DNA from: Azospirillum soli
GTDB lineage: Bacteria; Pseudomonadota; Alphaproteobacteria; Azospirillales; Azospirillaceae
Assembly: GCF_017876165.1 (NCBI RefSeq)
Contig: NZ_JAGINQ010000005.1
Location: 124,001 to 188,000 of the forward strand
Direction of reading: 5' to 3'
DNA length: 64,000 bases
The translations under genes were made by a program, and so were the position numbers. The notes under the pieces are model-generated. The model was not told the origin of the DNA. It saw only the letters and a list, made by a program, of their open reading frames with translations, and did no database searches. This document shows, piece by piece, positions 7,896 to 15,490 of the stretch. Within the stretch, counting starts at the first letter, position 1. Each line of letters opens with the position of its first letter.

Positions 7896-8669
7896 GTGAG
7901 CAAGGCGGCACGGGCCACGGATACGGAGCAGGGCGTGACCACGCGGACCAAGCGCCGTGTTGCGGCGCCGGCTCCGGTGACCCGTCCGGCGGCGCGCGCG
8001 GCGACGGTGTCGGCGACCATCCACCGCGACCTGCGCGCGGCCATCGTGTCGCTGCGCCGCAAGCCCGGCGAGCCGATCGCCGAGAAGCTGATCGCCCAGG
8101 ACTACGGGGTCAGCCGCACGCCGGTGCGCGAGGCCATCCTGAAGCTGGCCGACGAGGGGCTGGTCGAGATCTTCCCGCAGTCGGGCACCTTCGTCGCGCG
8201 CATCCCGCTGGGCGCCCTGCCGGAAGCCTTCGCCATCCGCAAGGCGCTGGAGGAGGCGACCGTGCGCTACGCCGCCGCGCGCGCCACGCGCAGCCAGATC
8301 GCGCTGCTGCGCGCCAACCTGGAGCTGCAGCGCGAGCGCGCCGCGGCCGGCGACTTCGAGGGCTTCCACCTGGCCGACGAGGCGTTCCACGCGCTGGTCG
8401 CCGAGGCCGCCGGCTACCCCGGCTTCTGGGCCTTGACGCAGCAGGTCAAGGTGCAGATCGACCGCTTCCGCCGCCTGACCCTGCCGGTGATGGGGCGCAT
8501 GCCGGTGGTCATCGCCGAGCACGAGGCCATCCTCGACGCCATCGCGGCGCACGACCCGGCCGCCGCCGCCCGCGCCCTCGACAGCCACCTCGACGACCTC
8601 CAGGTCACCATCGCCGACGCGCAAAAGGCCAACCCCCTCTACTTCACAACCCCAGAGGATCAGGGGTAA
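7896..8669 (+). CDS. FadR-type GntR regulator, copy 2
   Basis: A 257-residue regulator with a winged helix (about 45-110) and an FCD domain. From RRVAAPAPV to NPLYFTTPE it is essentially identical to the copy at 35459-36274, also at DNA level, on the opposite strand. Only the first 25 or so residues and the last few differ. The start is taken as GTG at 7896, six bases after AAAGGGGAGCGG; the adjacent GTG at 7893 is equally possible. The in-frame extension to 7704 covers the operator region and is unlikely to be translated. It is divergent from uxaC-uxaA, with two operator-like sites between. Its stop codon abuts the stop of the convergent HAD gene. Confidence 0.85.
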   Translation: MSKAARATDTEQGVTTRTKRRVAAPAPVTRPAARAATVSATIHRDLRAAIVSLRRKPGEPIAEKLIAQDYGVSRTPVREAILKLADEGLVEIFPQSGTFVARIPLGALPEAFAIRKALEEATVRYAAARATRSQIALLRANLELQRERAAAGDFEGFHLADEAFHALVAEAAGYPGFWALTQQVKVQIDRFRRLTLPVMGRMPVVIAEHEAILDAIAAHDPAAAARALDSHLDDLQVTIADAQKANPLYFTTPEDQG

Positions 8670-9329
8670 TCACACGCGGGTCACCGCCGCGATGGCCGCT
8701 TTCAGTCCGGTCAGGTCGGGTTCGGTGCGCGTGCCTTCGGGGAAGATGTTGTCCTGGCCGGGCAGCACGACGCCGATGAAGGGCAACCCGTTCTCCCGTG
8801 CCGCCTCCATGTCCGTCAGCGCGTCGCCGACCATCACGGTTTCGGCCGGGGACAGGCCATTCGCGGCGATGATGTCCCGCACCACCTCGGTCTTGTGCGT
8901 CGGCGAACCGCGTACTTCCACGAACAGGGGAGCCCAGCCGCGCCGGGCGACGATCCGCTGCAATTCCACCTCCGGCGTGCCGGACGCCACGAACAGCGGC
9001 AGGGCGTCGGCGTGGGCGCGGACGAACTCCAGCGCGCCGGGAATGGACGGGCAGGCGGTCACCGCATCCTCCACCAGTTCGGAGAAGCGCTGCGCGAGTT
9101 CGGCGATCCGCTCGTCATCGACGGTGCGGCCGAGCATCGTCTCCTCGATGTGGCGGAGCTTGCTGATACGCGAAATGCCCGCGTAAAGGCGATAATAGGC
9201 GGCGATTTCGGCGCAGAACGCCTCGCCGTGATCGCGGTACATCTCGATGAACGCGCCGATCTTGATGGGGTTGGAATCGACGATGACGCCATCGAAATCG
9301 AAGATGACCGCGCGGCAGGGCAGGGGCAT
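8670..9329 (-). CDS. HAD-superfamily (subfamily IA) phosphatase
   Basis: Haloacid-dehalogenase-type hydrolase of 219 residues, resembling phosphoglycolate phosphatase or beta-phosphoglucomutase. Motif I is VIFDFDGVIVDS with the nucleophile Asp and the acid Asp. Motif II is LFVASGT, motif III uses the Lys in THKTEVV, and motif IV is MVGDALTDMEAA. The cap domain lies between motifs I and II. A regulon operator (9469) and a terminator-like hairpin precede it, so it may remove a sugar-phosphate by-product of uronate catabolism; the substrate cannot be read from sequence. It is convergent with gntR copy 2. Confidence 0.85.
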   Translation of the reverse strand: MPLPCRAVIFDFDGVIVDSNPIKIGAFIEMYRDHGEAFCAEIAAYYRLYAGISRISKLRHIEETMLGRTVDDERIAELAQRFSELVEDAVTACPSIPGALEFVRAHADALPLFVASGTPEVELQRIVARRGWAPLFVEVRGSPTHKTEVVRDIIAANGLSPAETVMVGDALTDMEAARENGLPFIGVVLPGQDNIFPEGTRTEPDLTGLKAAIAAVTRV

Positions 9330-9366
9330 GTCTGAGCCTTTCCGTTTCGTTGCGTGGCTTACACAG

Positions 9367-9399
9367 CAAAAAGGCCACCGAGGTTAACCCCTGTGGCCT
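9367..9399 (-). terminator. Leader terminator-like hairpin before the HAD gene
   Basis: On the minus strand GGCCAC...GTGGCC encloses an AGGGGTTAACCT inner stem and is followed by TTTTTGC. It lies between the operator at 9469 and the HAD start at 9329. The gene on the other side is divergent, so no upstream minus-strand gene needs terminating here. That makes an attenuator plausible. Confidence 0.6.
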
Positions 9400-9468
9400 G
9401 AGTTTTAGAGGAAACGTCCAGTTCAAAGTTGCAGGGACCGACCATCCCGCAACAGATGTACCGAAAGT

Positions 9469-9482
9469 ATACTAATATATAT
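9469..9482. promoter_or_regulatory. GntR-type operator between HAD and PRC-barrel genes
   Basis: ATACTAATATATAT, two mismatches from the consensus at the 3' end. It lies between two divergent genes and could serve either one. Confidence 0.6.
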
Positions 9483-9591
9483 AGTGGCGCAAGCGCGATC
9501 TGCGCCGTGGGGCATCCGGGTGAGAAGCGCAACTCCAGCCGTCCCTCTTCCGTTGATGTTGCAGAGGGGCAACATTACGGGAGTTGAACCC

Positions 9592-9999
9592 ATGCGCGCA
9601 CTCGCTGCCGGAGCGCTGGCGACCCTGCTTGGCGCCGCCATCCTGCCCGCACCCGCCGTGGCCTGCCCGAGCCCGGATGAACTGGCGGTGATCGGCGGGC
9701 AGCCGCTGTCCGATCTGGACGATCTGATAGACCGCGTCGTCGTCGGCAGCGACGGCCGGCGGCTGGGGACGGTGGAGGACGTGACGCTCGACGACTGCCG
9801 GACCCCGAAAGACATCATCGTCAGTGAAGGCAGCTCCGGCCGGGCGGTGGCGATCCCGGTCCAGCTCATCCGGGCCGAGGTTGGCGAGGATGAACTTCAG
9901 CTCTCCGATATGACCGTCGCCGCAATGCACGCGCTGCCCTCCTACGACCGCGAGGCGGCGGTCACCTCTTTGGGAAGAGAAAACGCGCCGCCTCGTTGA
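9592..9999 (+). CDS. Exported PRC-barrel domain protein
   Basis: A 135-residue protein with a signal peptide (MRALAAGALATLLGAAILP, likely cleavage after AVA) and then one PRC-barrel-like domain. The domain includes LIDRVVVGSDGRRLGTVEDV and the region around AVAIPVQLI. PRC-barrel domains often bind RNA or electron-transfer partners, but periplasmic single-domain versions are poorly understood. The start at 9592 was chosen over 9484 because it begins the signal peptide. It is divergent from the HAD gene across an operator. Its final residues are charged and not conserved-looking. Confidence 0.65.
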   Translation: MRALAAGALATLLGAAILPAPAVACPSPDELAVIGGQPLSDLDDLIDRVVVGSDGRRLGTVEDVTLDDCRTPKDIIVSEGSSGRAVAIPVQLIRAEVGEDELQLSDMTVAAMHALPSYDREAAVTSLGRENAPPR

Positions 10000-10011
10000 C
10001 GTGATGCGTGC

Positions 10012-10770
10012 TTACTGGACGGTCAGTTCGATCGTGCCGAAGCCCGGATAGGTGGCGACGCTGCGGCTTCCCGGCTGGACGAAGATCGTACCGGTGCAGG
10101 AGCCGGTGGTCACCGCGTCCCCGGCGTGCAGGCCGCCGAACGGCTTGGCGCCGACGTTGGCGAGCCACGTCAGCAGACGGACCGGGTCGCCGGCGGAGTT
10201 GCCGCCGACCACGTCGGCCGCGCGCTTGCCATCGATGTCCAGCGTGATCGGCTGCTTCACCGGATCGATGGACCGCCAGTTCGGGACGGCGGCGCCGATG
10301 ATCAGGGCCCCGTGGTTCGCCTGATCGGCCAGATGACTCAGCGCGTCCTGGGACCCGTAGGTGGCGAAGCGCGTGTCGCAGATCTCGAAGGCCGGATGGA
10401 CGGAGGCGACGGCGTCCAGCACCTCCTCCCGCGTCCAGGGCTCGTCACGAGCCGGCAGGTCGCGGCCGAGGCGGTAGACGATCTCCGCCTCGATGCCGAT
10501 GACGTGGAACAGGTCGGCCGGCAGCCGGTCCACCCCGAAGAAGACCGTGGCCTGATTGATTGGCGCGCAGCTCGGTTCCGCGTCCGGGGCGGGGGCGCCG
10601 ACCTTCCAGGCGGTGACGGCGCCGATGCGGCGGGCGACCTCGTTCTGGATCGCGTAGGCCTCTTCCTTGGACGAGGGGCGGGCGGAGGGCGGAAGTTCCG
10701 GGAGAAGCATCCGGTTCTGGCGCGCGGCGACCAGCGTCTCGACCGCTTGGGAGATGGTGGCGGTGTTCAT
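10012..10770 (-). CDS. 2-keto-4-pentenoate hydratase / fumarylacetoacetate hydrolase family protein
   Basis: Metal-dependent FAH-fold enzyme of 252 residues, most like MhpD/HpaH hydratases. GIEAEIVYRLGRDLPAR carries the typical acidic metal ligands, and TGSCTGTIFVQPGS is the C-terminal active-site segment of this family. The ATG at 10770 follows GAAGGACG. It begins 40 bases after kdgT in the same direction, so the two form an operon. Hydratases of this kind usually act on 2-hydroxypenta-2,4-dienoates from aromatic meta-cleavage, yet no aromatic genes are near. A role on a 2-keto-3-deoxy acid is therefore an inference from context. Confidence 0.75.
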   Translation of the reverse strand: MNTATISQAVETLVAARQNRMLLPELPPSARPSSKEEAYAIQNEVARRIGAVTAWKVGAPAPDAEPSCAPINQATVFFGVDRLPADLFHVIGIEAEIVYRLGRDLPARDEPWTREEVLDAVASVHPAFEICDTRFATYGSQDALSHLADQANHGALIIGAAVPNWRSIDPVKQPITLDIDGKRAADVVGGNSAGDPVRLLTWLANVGAKPFGGLHAGDAVTTGSCTGTIFVQPGSRSVATYPGFGTIELTVQ

Positions 10771-10810
10771 GGGCACGTCCTTCAAGGTATGGCCGGCAAA
10801 GTATGGCGGG

Positions 10811-11830
10811 TCACTCGGCTGGGATCGCCGTGACGCCGGCTGGCGCCTCGGCTTCCGCTTGGGCGGCCTGATAGCGCGGCGACAGGATGCCGAACCGGCG
10901 GGCCCACCAAGCGGTCAGGATCGGAGTCAGCAGCGAGGTGACGACGACGCAGGTGGCGACCAGGGCGGTGGCGGCCGGGGCGCTCGGCGCGAAGCTCGGC
11001 TCGATGGAAGCGATGATCGGCGGAACGGTGACGGCGGCCCCGGCGGTCGAGGCGGCGCCGATGCCGGCCGTGCCGTTGCCCTTGGCCAGGAAGATGTCGG
11101 CGATGACCAGCGTGAAGCCGGTGATGGCGATGACCGCGAGGCCGAGGACGATGCCCAGCAGGCCAGTGTTCAGGATGACGCCGAAGTTCAGGTTGTTGCC
11201 GAGCGCAAAGGCGAAGAAGGGCACCATCACCGGCACGGCCTGACGGAAGAACTGGCGCAGATCCTTGTCAAGGTTGCCGAGCGCGAAGCCGATGACGAAG
11301 GGCAGCAGCGCGCCGACCATGGTCTGCCACGGGAAGGCGGCCAGACCGGCCAGACCCAGCGTTGCCATGGTCATGAAGGGACCGGATTCCAGGCACATCA
11401 GGCAGAAGGCGCCGGATTCCTCCTTGGTGCCGTACTGCTGCATCAGCGCCATGTACATGCCGCCGTTGGTGTCGTTCATGGCGGCGATGATCGCCAGCAC
11501 CGACAGGCCGGAGAAGAAGCCGGCGGTGATGCCCTCCGACGGGATGAACCAGGACGCAATGATGCCCATCGTGGCGGCGGTGAGGATCTTGACCGAGACA
11601 AGGACGCCGCTCTTGCGCAGAACCAGCGGGGTGGCCTTCAGGCTGATGCTGGCGCCGATGCAGAAGAACCACACGGACAGGATCGGCAGCGTTCCGGTGA
11701 TCAGCCCGTTGGTGAAGGAGCCGAAGAACTTGCCGGTACCGGGAGCGAAGGTGTTCAGGCAGGCGCCGAGGAACAGGGGAAGGATCATCATTCCGCCGGG
11801 AATGCGGTCGATCTGGGACTTGATTTTCAT
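10811..11830 (-). CDS. kdgT: 2-keto-3-deoxygluconate permease
   Basis: Inner-membrane proton-linked importer of KDG, 339 residues with about ten hydrophobic helices. [42 protein letters not shown] and [15 protein letters not shown] are characteristic KdgT segments. The start at 11830 gives the usual family length; the open frame extends to 11956 but lacks a clear ribosome site. A 270-base leader separates it from the operator at 12100 and contains a 25-codon ORF. It is followed by the FAH-family hydratase. Confidence 0.92.
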   Translation of the reverse strand: MKIKSQIDRIPGGMMILPLFLGACLNTFAPGTGKFFGSFTNGLITGTLPILSVWFFCIGASISLKATPLVLRKSGVLVSVKILTAATMGIIASWFIPSEGITAGFFSGLSVLAIIAAMNDTNGGMYMALMQQYGTKEESGAFCLMCLESGPFMTMATLGLAGLAAFPWQTMVGALLPFVIGFALGNLDKDLRQFFRQAVPVMVPFFAFALGNNLNFGVILNTGLLGIVLGLAVIAITGFTLVIADIFLAKGNGTAGIGAASTAGAAVTVPPIIASIEPSFAPSAPAATALVATCVVVTSLLTPILTAWWARRFGILSPRYQAAQAEAEAPAGVTAIPAE

Positions 11831-11915
11831 CGTCGGTGCTCCTTGGACGGCCAAGACCTTGTCTGTGTCGGGAAGCCGTCGTGGGGATGTGTTCGGAAGG
11901 CAGGACTCGAAAGCT

Positions 11916-11993
11916 TTAGAAGCGGTCCCTTCGTCGCTTCCGGTGTCCGTGCGCAAACCGTTCGGAAACCGTCCGTATCATGAGCCAAATCAT
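11916..11993 (-). CDS. Possible 25-residue leader peptide upstream of kdgT
   Basis: A short ORF with ATG at 11993, preceded by AAGGAGCTTCACC (ideal ribosome site and spacing). It encodes a basic peptide beginning [13 protein letters not shown] and ending KRRRDRF. It ends 86 bases before kdgT. Just upstream is a CCCCGATC/GATCGGGG inverted repeat (12007-12049). It could be a translated leader that affects kdgT, or chance. The rest of the 11831-12236 spacer holds the operator at 12100 and no other gene that I can see. Confidence 0.35.
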   Translation of the reverse strand: MIWLMIRTVSERFAHGHRKRRRDRF

Positions 11994-12099
11994 GGTGAAG
12001 CTCCTTCCCCGATCGCAGGTCGAAGCGATTTCCGCGTGGCGGATCGGGGCCTGACGGGAAGGCGGTACGGTCGTCGCGCCATGTCTTCCCGTGGGTTGG

Positions 12100-12113
12100 A
12101 TACTAATATATTA
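12100..12113. promoter_or_regulatory. GntR-type operator, kdgT operon
   Basis: ATACTAATATATTA, one or two mismatches from consensus, and itself overlapping the palindrome TAATATATTA. It lies 270 bases before kdgT and downstream of the terC-like gene's stop, so kdgT is the likely target. Confidence 0.7.
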
Positions 12114-12236
12114 GCATGGTTAAGCAAGCGATTCCCGTGTCTGCGCGGACGCTCGACACAATGTCGCACCTCTTTCGATTTCTATCGGAACCCAACCTTG
12201 GCGAGGCGTTTGGCCCCGCCAAGTGCGATGCTTGGG

Positions 12237-12917
12237 TCAGTGGAGCCAGGCGGTGTGGGCGAGGACTTCGTTGGAGCCCCGCCAGATCATGTCGAGCGCC
12301 ACGTAAGTGATGATCGCGAGGCCGATCCAGCCGATCCAGCGATGCTTGTGAAGCAGGCGCGCGATGAAGTTGGCCGCAGCACCCATCAGCGCCACGGACA
12401 GCAGGAGCCCGATCACCAGGATGGTCGGATGCTCCTTGGCGGCCCCAGCCACCGCCAGCACGTTGTCGAGCGACATCGACACGTCGGCCACGACGATCTG
12501 CCAGACCGCCGCACCGACCGTCGTCGCACCGGCCGCCGCCGCAACAGCGGCGGTGTTGTTCATGGTGGCGGCTTCCGGCAGGACGTCGGGGGCGTTCATG
12601 GCCTCATCAGGGGTGACCTCGTCCTCTCCACCGGCGTGCAGTTCGCGGAACATCTTCCAGCAGACCCAAAGCAGCAGCACGCCGCCGGCCAGTGTCAGGC
12701 CGATGATCGCCAGCAGCTGGGTGGTCATCAGGGCGAACAGGATGCGCAGAACGATGGCCGCGCTGATGCCCCAGAGGATGACCTTCTTCCGCTGTTCCGC
12801 CGGAACGGCGGCGGCGGCCATGCCGACCACGATGGCGTTGTCGCCGGCCAGCACGAGGTCGATGGCGACCACCTGCCCAAGCGCGGCGAGCTCGGCCCAG
12901 AGATCAACGGACATCAT
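12237..12917 (-). CDS. TerC/YjbE-family integral membrane protein
   Basis: Membrane protein of 226 residues with about seven helices. The acidic motifs DLVLAGDNAIVVG and DVSMSLDNVLAV mark the TerC family, whose members are linked to metal (manganese, calcium) export or tellurium resistance. The start at 12917 is seven bases after AAGGAGG; ATGs at 12923 and 12914 are alternatives. A perfect copy of the regulon operator (13037) and a terminator-like hairpin lie upstream, which is unexpected for a metal-handling protein within a pectin region. Confidence 0.82.
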   Translation of the reverse strand: MMSVDLWAELAALGQVVAIDLVLAGDNAIVVGMAAAAVPAEQRKKVILWGISAAIVLRILFALMTTQLLAIIGLTLAGGVLLLWVCWKMFRELHAGGEDEVTPDEAMNAPDVLPEAATMNNTAAVAAAAGATTVGAAVWQIVVADVSMSLDNVLAVAGAAKEHPTILVIGLLLSVALMGAAANFIARLLHKHRWIGWIGLAIITYVALDMIWRGSNEVLAHTAWLH

Positions 12918-12997
12918 GAGCATGCCTCCTTAAAGCCGGGGCATTGTTCGATCAGGCGCGCCCCGCCGCCCTGTCGCGGCGCTGTCATTGCGCCGTC

Positions 12998-13024
12998 AAA
13001 AAAGGAAGACCCCAGAGCGGGGCC
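12998..13024 (-). terminator. Leader terminator-like hairpin before terC
   Basis: On the minus strand GGCCCC and GGGGTC form a six-pair stem around a five-base loop, followed by TTCCTTTTTTG. It stands between the operator at 13037 and the terC start at 12917, in the same relation as the hairpins before the HAD and EamA genes. Confidence 0.5.
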
Positions 13025-13036
13025 GTATACGAGGTT

Positions 13037-13050
13037 ATACTAGTATATCA
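13037..13050. promoter_or_regulatory. GntR-type operator before terC (best match)
   Basis: ATACTAGTATATCA, the reference match for the motif, with palindromic core TATACTAGTATA (13036-13047). It is 120 bases before terC on the minus strand. Confidence 0.75.
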
Positions 13051-13157
13051 GATGCCGGTGCAAGCCCCAATCGCCGTCTTTCCCGCACGTACGCTGAGAC
13101 GTCGCAATGCCCACCGGAAGGGACTGTTCCGGGCAATGATTTGCCCCGCCAAGCATG

Positions 13158-13232
13158 TAACAGCGCTACGATGAATCTGTAATAGCGCTGCGAGTGTTTC
13201 ATAATAGCGCTATGCTGCATTGCAACAGCGCG
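13158..13232. repeat. Array of TAAYAGCGCT repeats at 22-base spacing
   Basis: TAACAGCGCT at 13158, TAATAGCGCT at 13180 and TAATAGCGCT at 13202 are spaced exactly 22 bases apart. A degenerate CAACAGCGCG follows at 13223. Each contains the palindrome AGCGCT. The 22-base spacing puts them on one face of the helix. They lie 125-200 bases before the small gene at 13357. The rest of the 12918-13356 spacer has the operator and leader hairpin of terC and nothing else recognisable. Confidence 0.7.
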
Positions 13233-13356
13233 AACTCAGCCATGCAAAGGCTGCCCGTTGTTCTGAAGACACTTAGGAACAATACTTTCTTTCAGACAGC
13301 GGCATGTTTCCAAACCGGATGGATTGCCGCGCCAACCGGAATGCCAGGAGCAAGCC

Positions 13357-13539
13357 ATGCACGATGACTTCCCGTTTTCTTCGTGGTCCCTCAACGCGTC
13401 GCAGGACATGAGGGCCATTCGCCGTCAAGCCGAGGAGATGCGCGCTCAGTATCTGAAGACGCTGTTCCGCCGCCTCTTCTCCGCCGGTGCCGGTCATTCC
13501 CGCCCGACCGGCGGTCGGCTGTCGGGCATGGGGGCGTAA
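13357..13539 (+). CDS. Small charged protein of unknown function
   Basis: A 60-residue protein, start at 13357 after CCAGGAGCAAGCC. The central part, DMRAIRRQAEEMRAQYLKTL, is a strongly amphipathic basic helix that continues FRRLFSA. This is reminiscent of small alphaproteobacterial proteins of the DUF1127 type, but I cannot assign it to a family. It stands alone, preceded by the 22-base repeat array and followed by a strong bidirectional terminator, which supports it as a real separately transcribed gene. Confidence 0.6.
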   Translation: MHDDFPFSSWSLNASQDMRAIRRQAEEMRAQYLKTLFRRLFSAGAGHSRPTGGRLSGMGA

Positions 13540-13569
13540 GCCTCGACGTCCGCACTGTCCCGTCGAACG

Positions 13570-13602
13570 AAAAGGGCGCCGGATCGATTCCGGCGCCCTT
13601 TT
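13570..13602. terminator. Bidirectional rho-independent terminator
   Basis: AAAAGGGCGCCGG and CCGGCGCCCTTTT form a perfect 13-bp stem with A- and T-runs on both sides. It separates the small gene at 13357 from the convergent focA. Confidence 0.88.
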
Positions 13603-13644
13603 CGTGCTCTGCCTTCTGGCGGTTTGAACCGAAGGCGCTCGATG

Positions 13645-14547
13645 TCAGTGATGTGTGCGGCGGCTTGGGCGGCGGTAGATGAACCAGTAGATGCCGCCGA
13701 CGAGCAGCGCGCCGCCGATCCAGTTGCCCAGCGTCACCGCCGCGAGGTTCAGCAGGAACCCGCCGACCGGGATCACCGGCGCTGCGCGGCCGAGGTCGGC
13801 CCAGAAGGCGTCCGGGGCGCCCCACTGGATGAGCAGCCCCAGCGGCACGAAGTACATGTTCGCCACGCAGTGCTCAAAGCCCGCCGCCACGAAGGCGCTG
13901 ACCGGGAACACGATCGCCAGAATCTTGTCCGACACGCTGCGCGCGCCCAGCGCCAGCCACACCGCCAGACAGACCAGCACGTTGCACAGAATGCCCAGGA
14001 AAAAGGCCTGCCCCATGGGCAGCGACGCCTTGGCCGTGGCGAAATAGAGCGCCTGCGCCCCCACCGCCCCGTGCCCGAACGTGTACTGGCCGGACAGGAA
14101 CACCAGCAGCGCCGTCCCGGCCGCGCCGACGAAGTTGCCGACCCACACGGTCGTCCACACCCGCAGCATCGCGCCGGTCGTCAGCCGCCCGCTCGCCCAG
14201 GCCATCACCATCAGCGCGTCGCCGGTGAACAGCTGCGCCCCGCCGACGATGACCAGCACCAGCCCCAGCGAGAAGACCAGCCCTCCGAGCAGCCGGGTCA
14301 GGCCGTAGGGCAGCATCCCCTCCGCGCCCGACATGGTGACCGTGGCGAACAGCCCGCCCAGCGCCACGAAGGCGCCGGCCAGCATCGCAAGGGCGAACAG
14401 CGTGGCGGTGTCGTAGTGCGCCTTCTTGACGCCCAGCTCCTCGGCGGCCAGCGCGATGGCGTCGGGCAGGCGGGCGTCCAGCGCCAGCGGCGGGACGGGG
14501 CTTGGCGAGACGGGGCCTTCCGGCACGGGGGTGCGATGCGTGTCCAT
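13645..14547 (-). CDS. focA: Formate/nitrite-family channel FocA
   Basis: Pentameric inner-membrane channel for formate, 300 residues. FNT-family signatures are present: GGAQLFTGDALMVM, ILCNVLVCLAVWLALGARS and FEHCVANMYFVPLG. The start at 14547 follows GTAAGGACC; the longer frame to 14673 overlaps pflA and was rejected. It begins 11 bases after the pflA stop, so pflA-focA form an operon for formate production and export. In enterobacteria focA precedes pflB, but here pflB is about 10 kb away. Confidence 0.92.
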   Translation of the reverse strand: MDTHRTPVPEGPVSPSPVPPLALDARLPDAIALAAEELGVKKAHYDTATLFALAMLAGAFVALGGLFATVTMSGAEGMLPYGLTRLLGGLVFSLGLVLVIVGGAQLFTGDALMVMAWASGRLTTGAMLRVWTTVWVGNFVGAAGTALLVFLSGQYTFGHGAVGAQALYFATAKASLPMGQAFFLGILCNVLVCLAVWLALGARSVSDKILAIVFPVSAFVAAGFEHCVANMYFVPLGLLIQWGAPDAFWADLGRAAPVIPVGGFLLNLAAVTLGNWIGGALLVGGIYWFIYRRPSRRTHH

Positions 14548-14558
14548 GGTGGTGGTCC

Positions 14559-15341
14559 TTACGAGGCCACGGTCAGGCCGCGCGCCCGGAACAGCTCGCG
14601 CACTTGCCCGGTCAGTTCGGCCGAGGGTGGTTCGGTGTTGGCCAGCGTGTAGGGCAGGCCCAGCTCGCGCCACTTGAACTCGCCCATCTTGTGGAAGGGC
14701 AGCACGTCGACGCGCTCGACCACCTCCAGCCCGGCGGCGAACTCGGCCAGCCCTTCGATCTCCGTCAGGTCGTCGGTCAGGCCGGGGACGAGGACGTAGC
14801 GCAGCCAGATCGGCTTGCGCAGCAGCGACAGGCGCTCGGCGAACTCCAGGGTGGGGCGCAGCGGCACGCTGGTCAGCTTGCGATAGGTGGCCTCTTTGAA
14901 GGCCTTGATGTCGAGCAGGACGAGATCGACGTCGGCGAGCAGGTGGTCGTCGGCGTGGCTGCCGAGGAAGCCGGAGGTGTCGAGCGCGGTGTGCAGGCCT
15001 AGGTCCTTGGCCCCGCGGAACAGGGCGGCGCAGAACTCCGGCTGGACCAGCGGCTCGCCGCCGCTGATGGTCAGGCCGCCGTGGGCGCGCTTCAGGAAGG
15101 GGGCGTAGGAGGCAAGCTCCGCCAGCACCTCAGTCGAGACGGTCGGCGTGCCGTCGTGCATGTGGCGGGTGTCGGGGTTGTGGCAGTACTGGCAGCGCAG
15201 CGGGCAGCCGGCCAGGAACAGCACGTAGCGGATGCCCGGCCCGTCCACCGTGCCACCCGTTTCGACCGAATGGACCCAGCCACGGACGGACGCTCCGGCG
15301 AGCGGGCCGGCGGGCGCGTGTGTGGGGGAGATGTGTGTCAT
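14559..15341 (-). CDS. pflA: Pyruvate formate-lyase activating enzyme
   Basis: Radical SAM protein of 260 residues that installs the glycyl radical on PflB under low oxygen. The Cys triad is in LAGCPLRCQYCHNPDT, matching the CX3CX2C [4Fe-4S] site, and GGEPLVQPEF is the SAM-binding GGE motif. The partner PflB is encoded at 24085-26367. Cotranscribed with focA. No regulon operator is obvious immediately upstream. Confidence 0.93.
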   Translation of the reverse strand: MTHISPTHAPAGPLAGASVRGWVHSVETGGTVDGPGIRYVLFLAGCPLRCQYCHNPDTRHMHDGTPTVSTEVLAELASYAPFLKRAHGGLTISGGEPLVQPEFCAALFRGAKDLGLHTALDTSGFLGSHADDHLLADVDLVLLDIKAFKEATYRKLTSVPLRPTLEFAERLSLLRKPIWLRYVLVPGLTDDLTEIEGLAEFAAGLEVVERVDVLPFHKMGEFKWRELGLPYTLANTEPPSAELTGQVRELFRARGLTVAS

Positions 15342-15449
15342 GGCGGTGTGCTGCTGTTGGTGGACGACGGATGCTCAAACAGGCGAATTGCCGATATGTG
15401 TGGCCGGAAGCGAATTTGCACCCGCTTTCGGCTTATATGGCCTCCTTCG

Positions 15450-15486
15450 CCGGCTCTCGGCGGGTGCCGTCGGCACCCGCCTTCCG
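15450..15486 (-). repeat. Inverted repeat after pyruvate kinase
   Basis: GCGGGTGCCGTCGGCACCCGC is a near-perfect palindrome just beyond the pyk stop. It may end the pyk transcript, but there is no U-tract, so intrinsic termination is uncertain. Confidence 0.4.
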
Positions 15487-15490
15487 CGCA

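Noticed and set aside
13158..13232. CRISPR array
   Set aside because: The repeated unit is only ten bases and the intervals are about twelve, far too short for repeats and spacers, and no cas gene is near.
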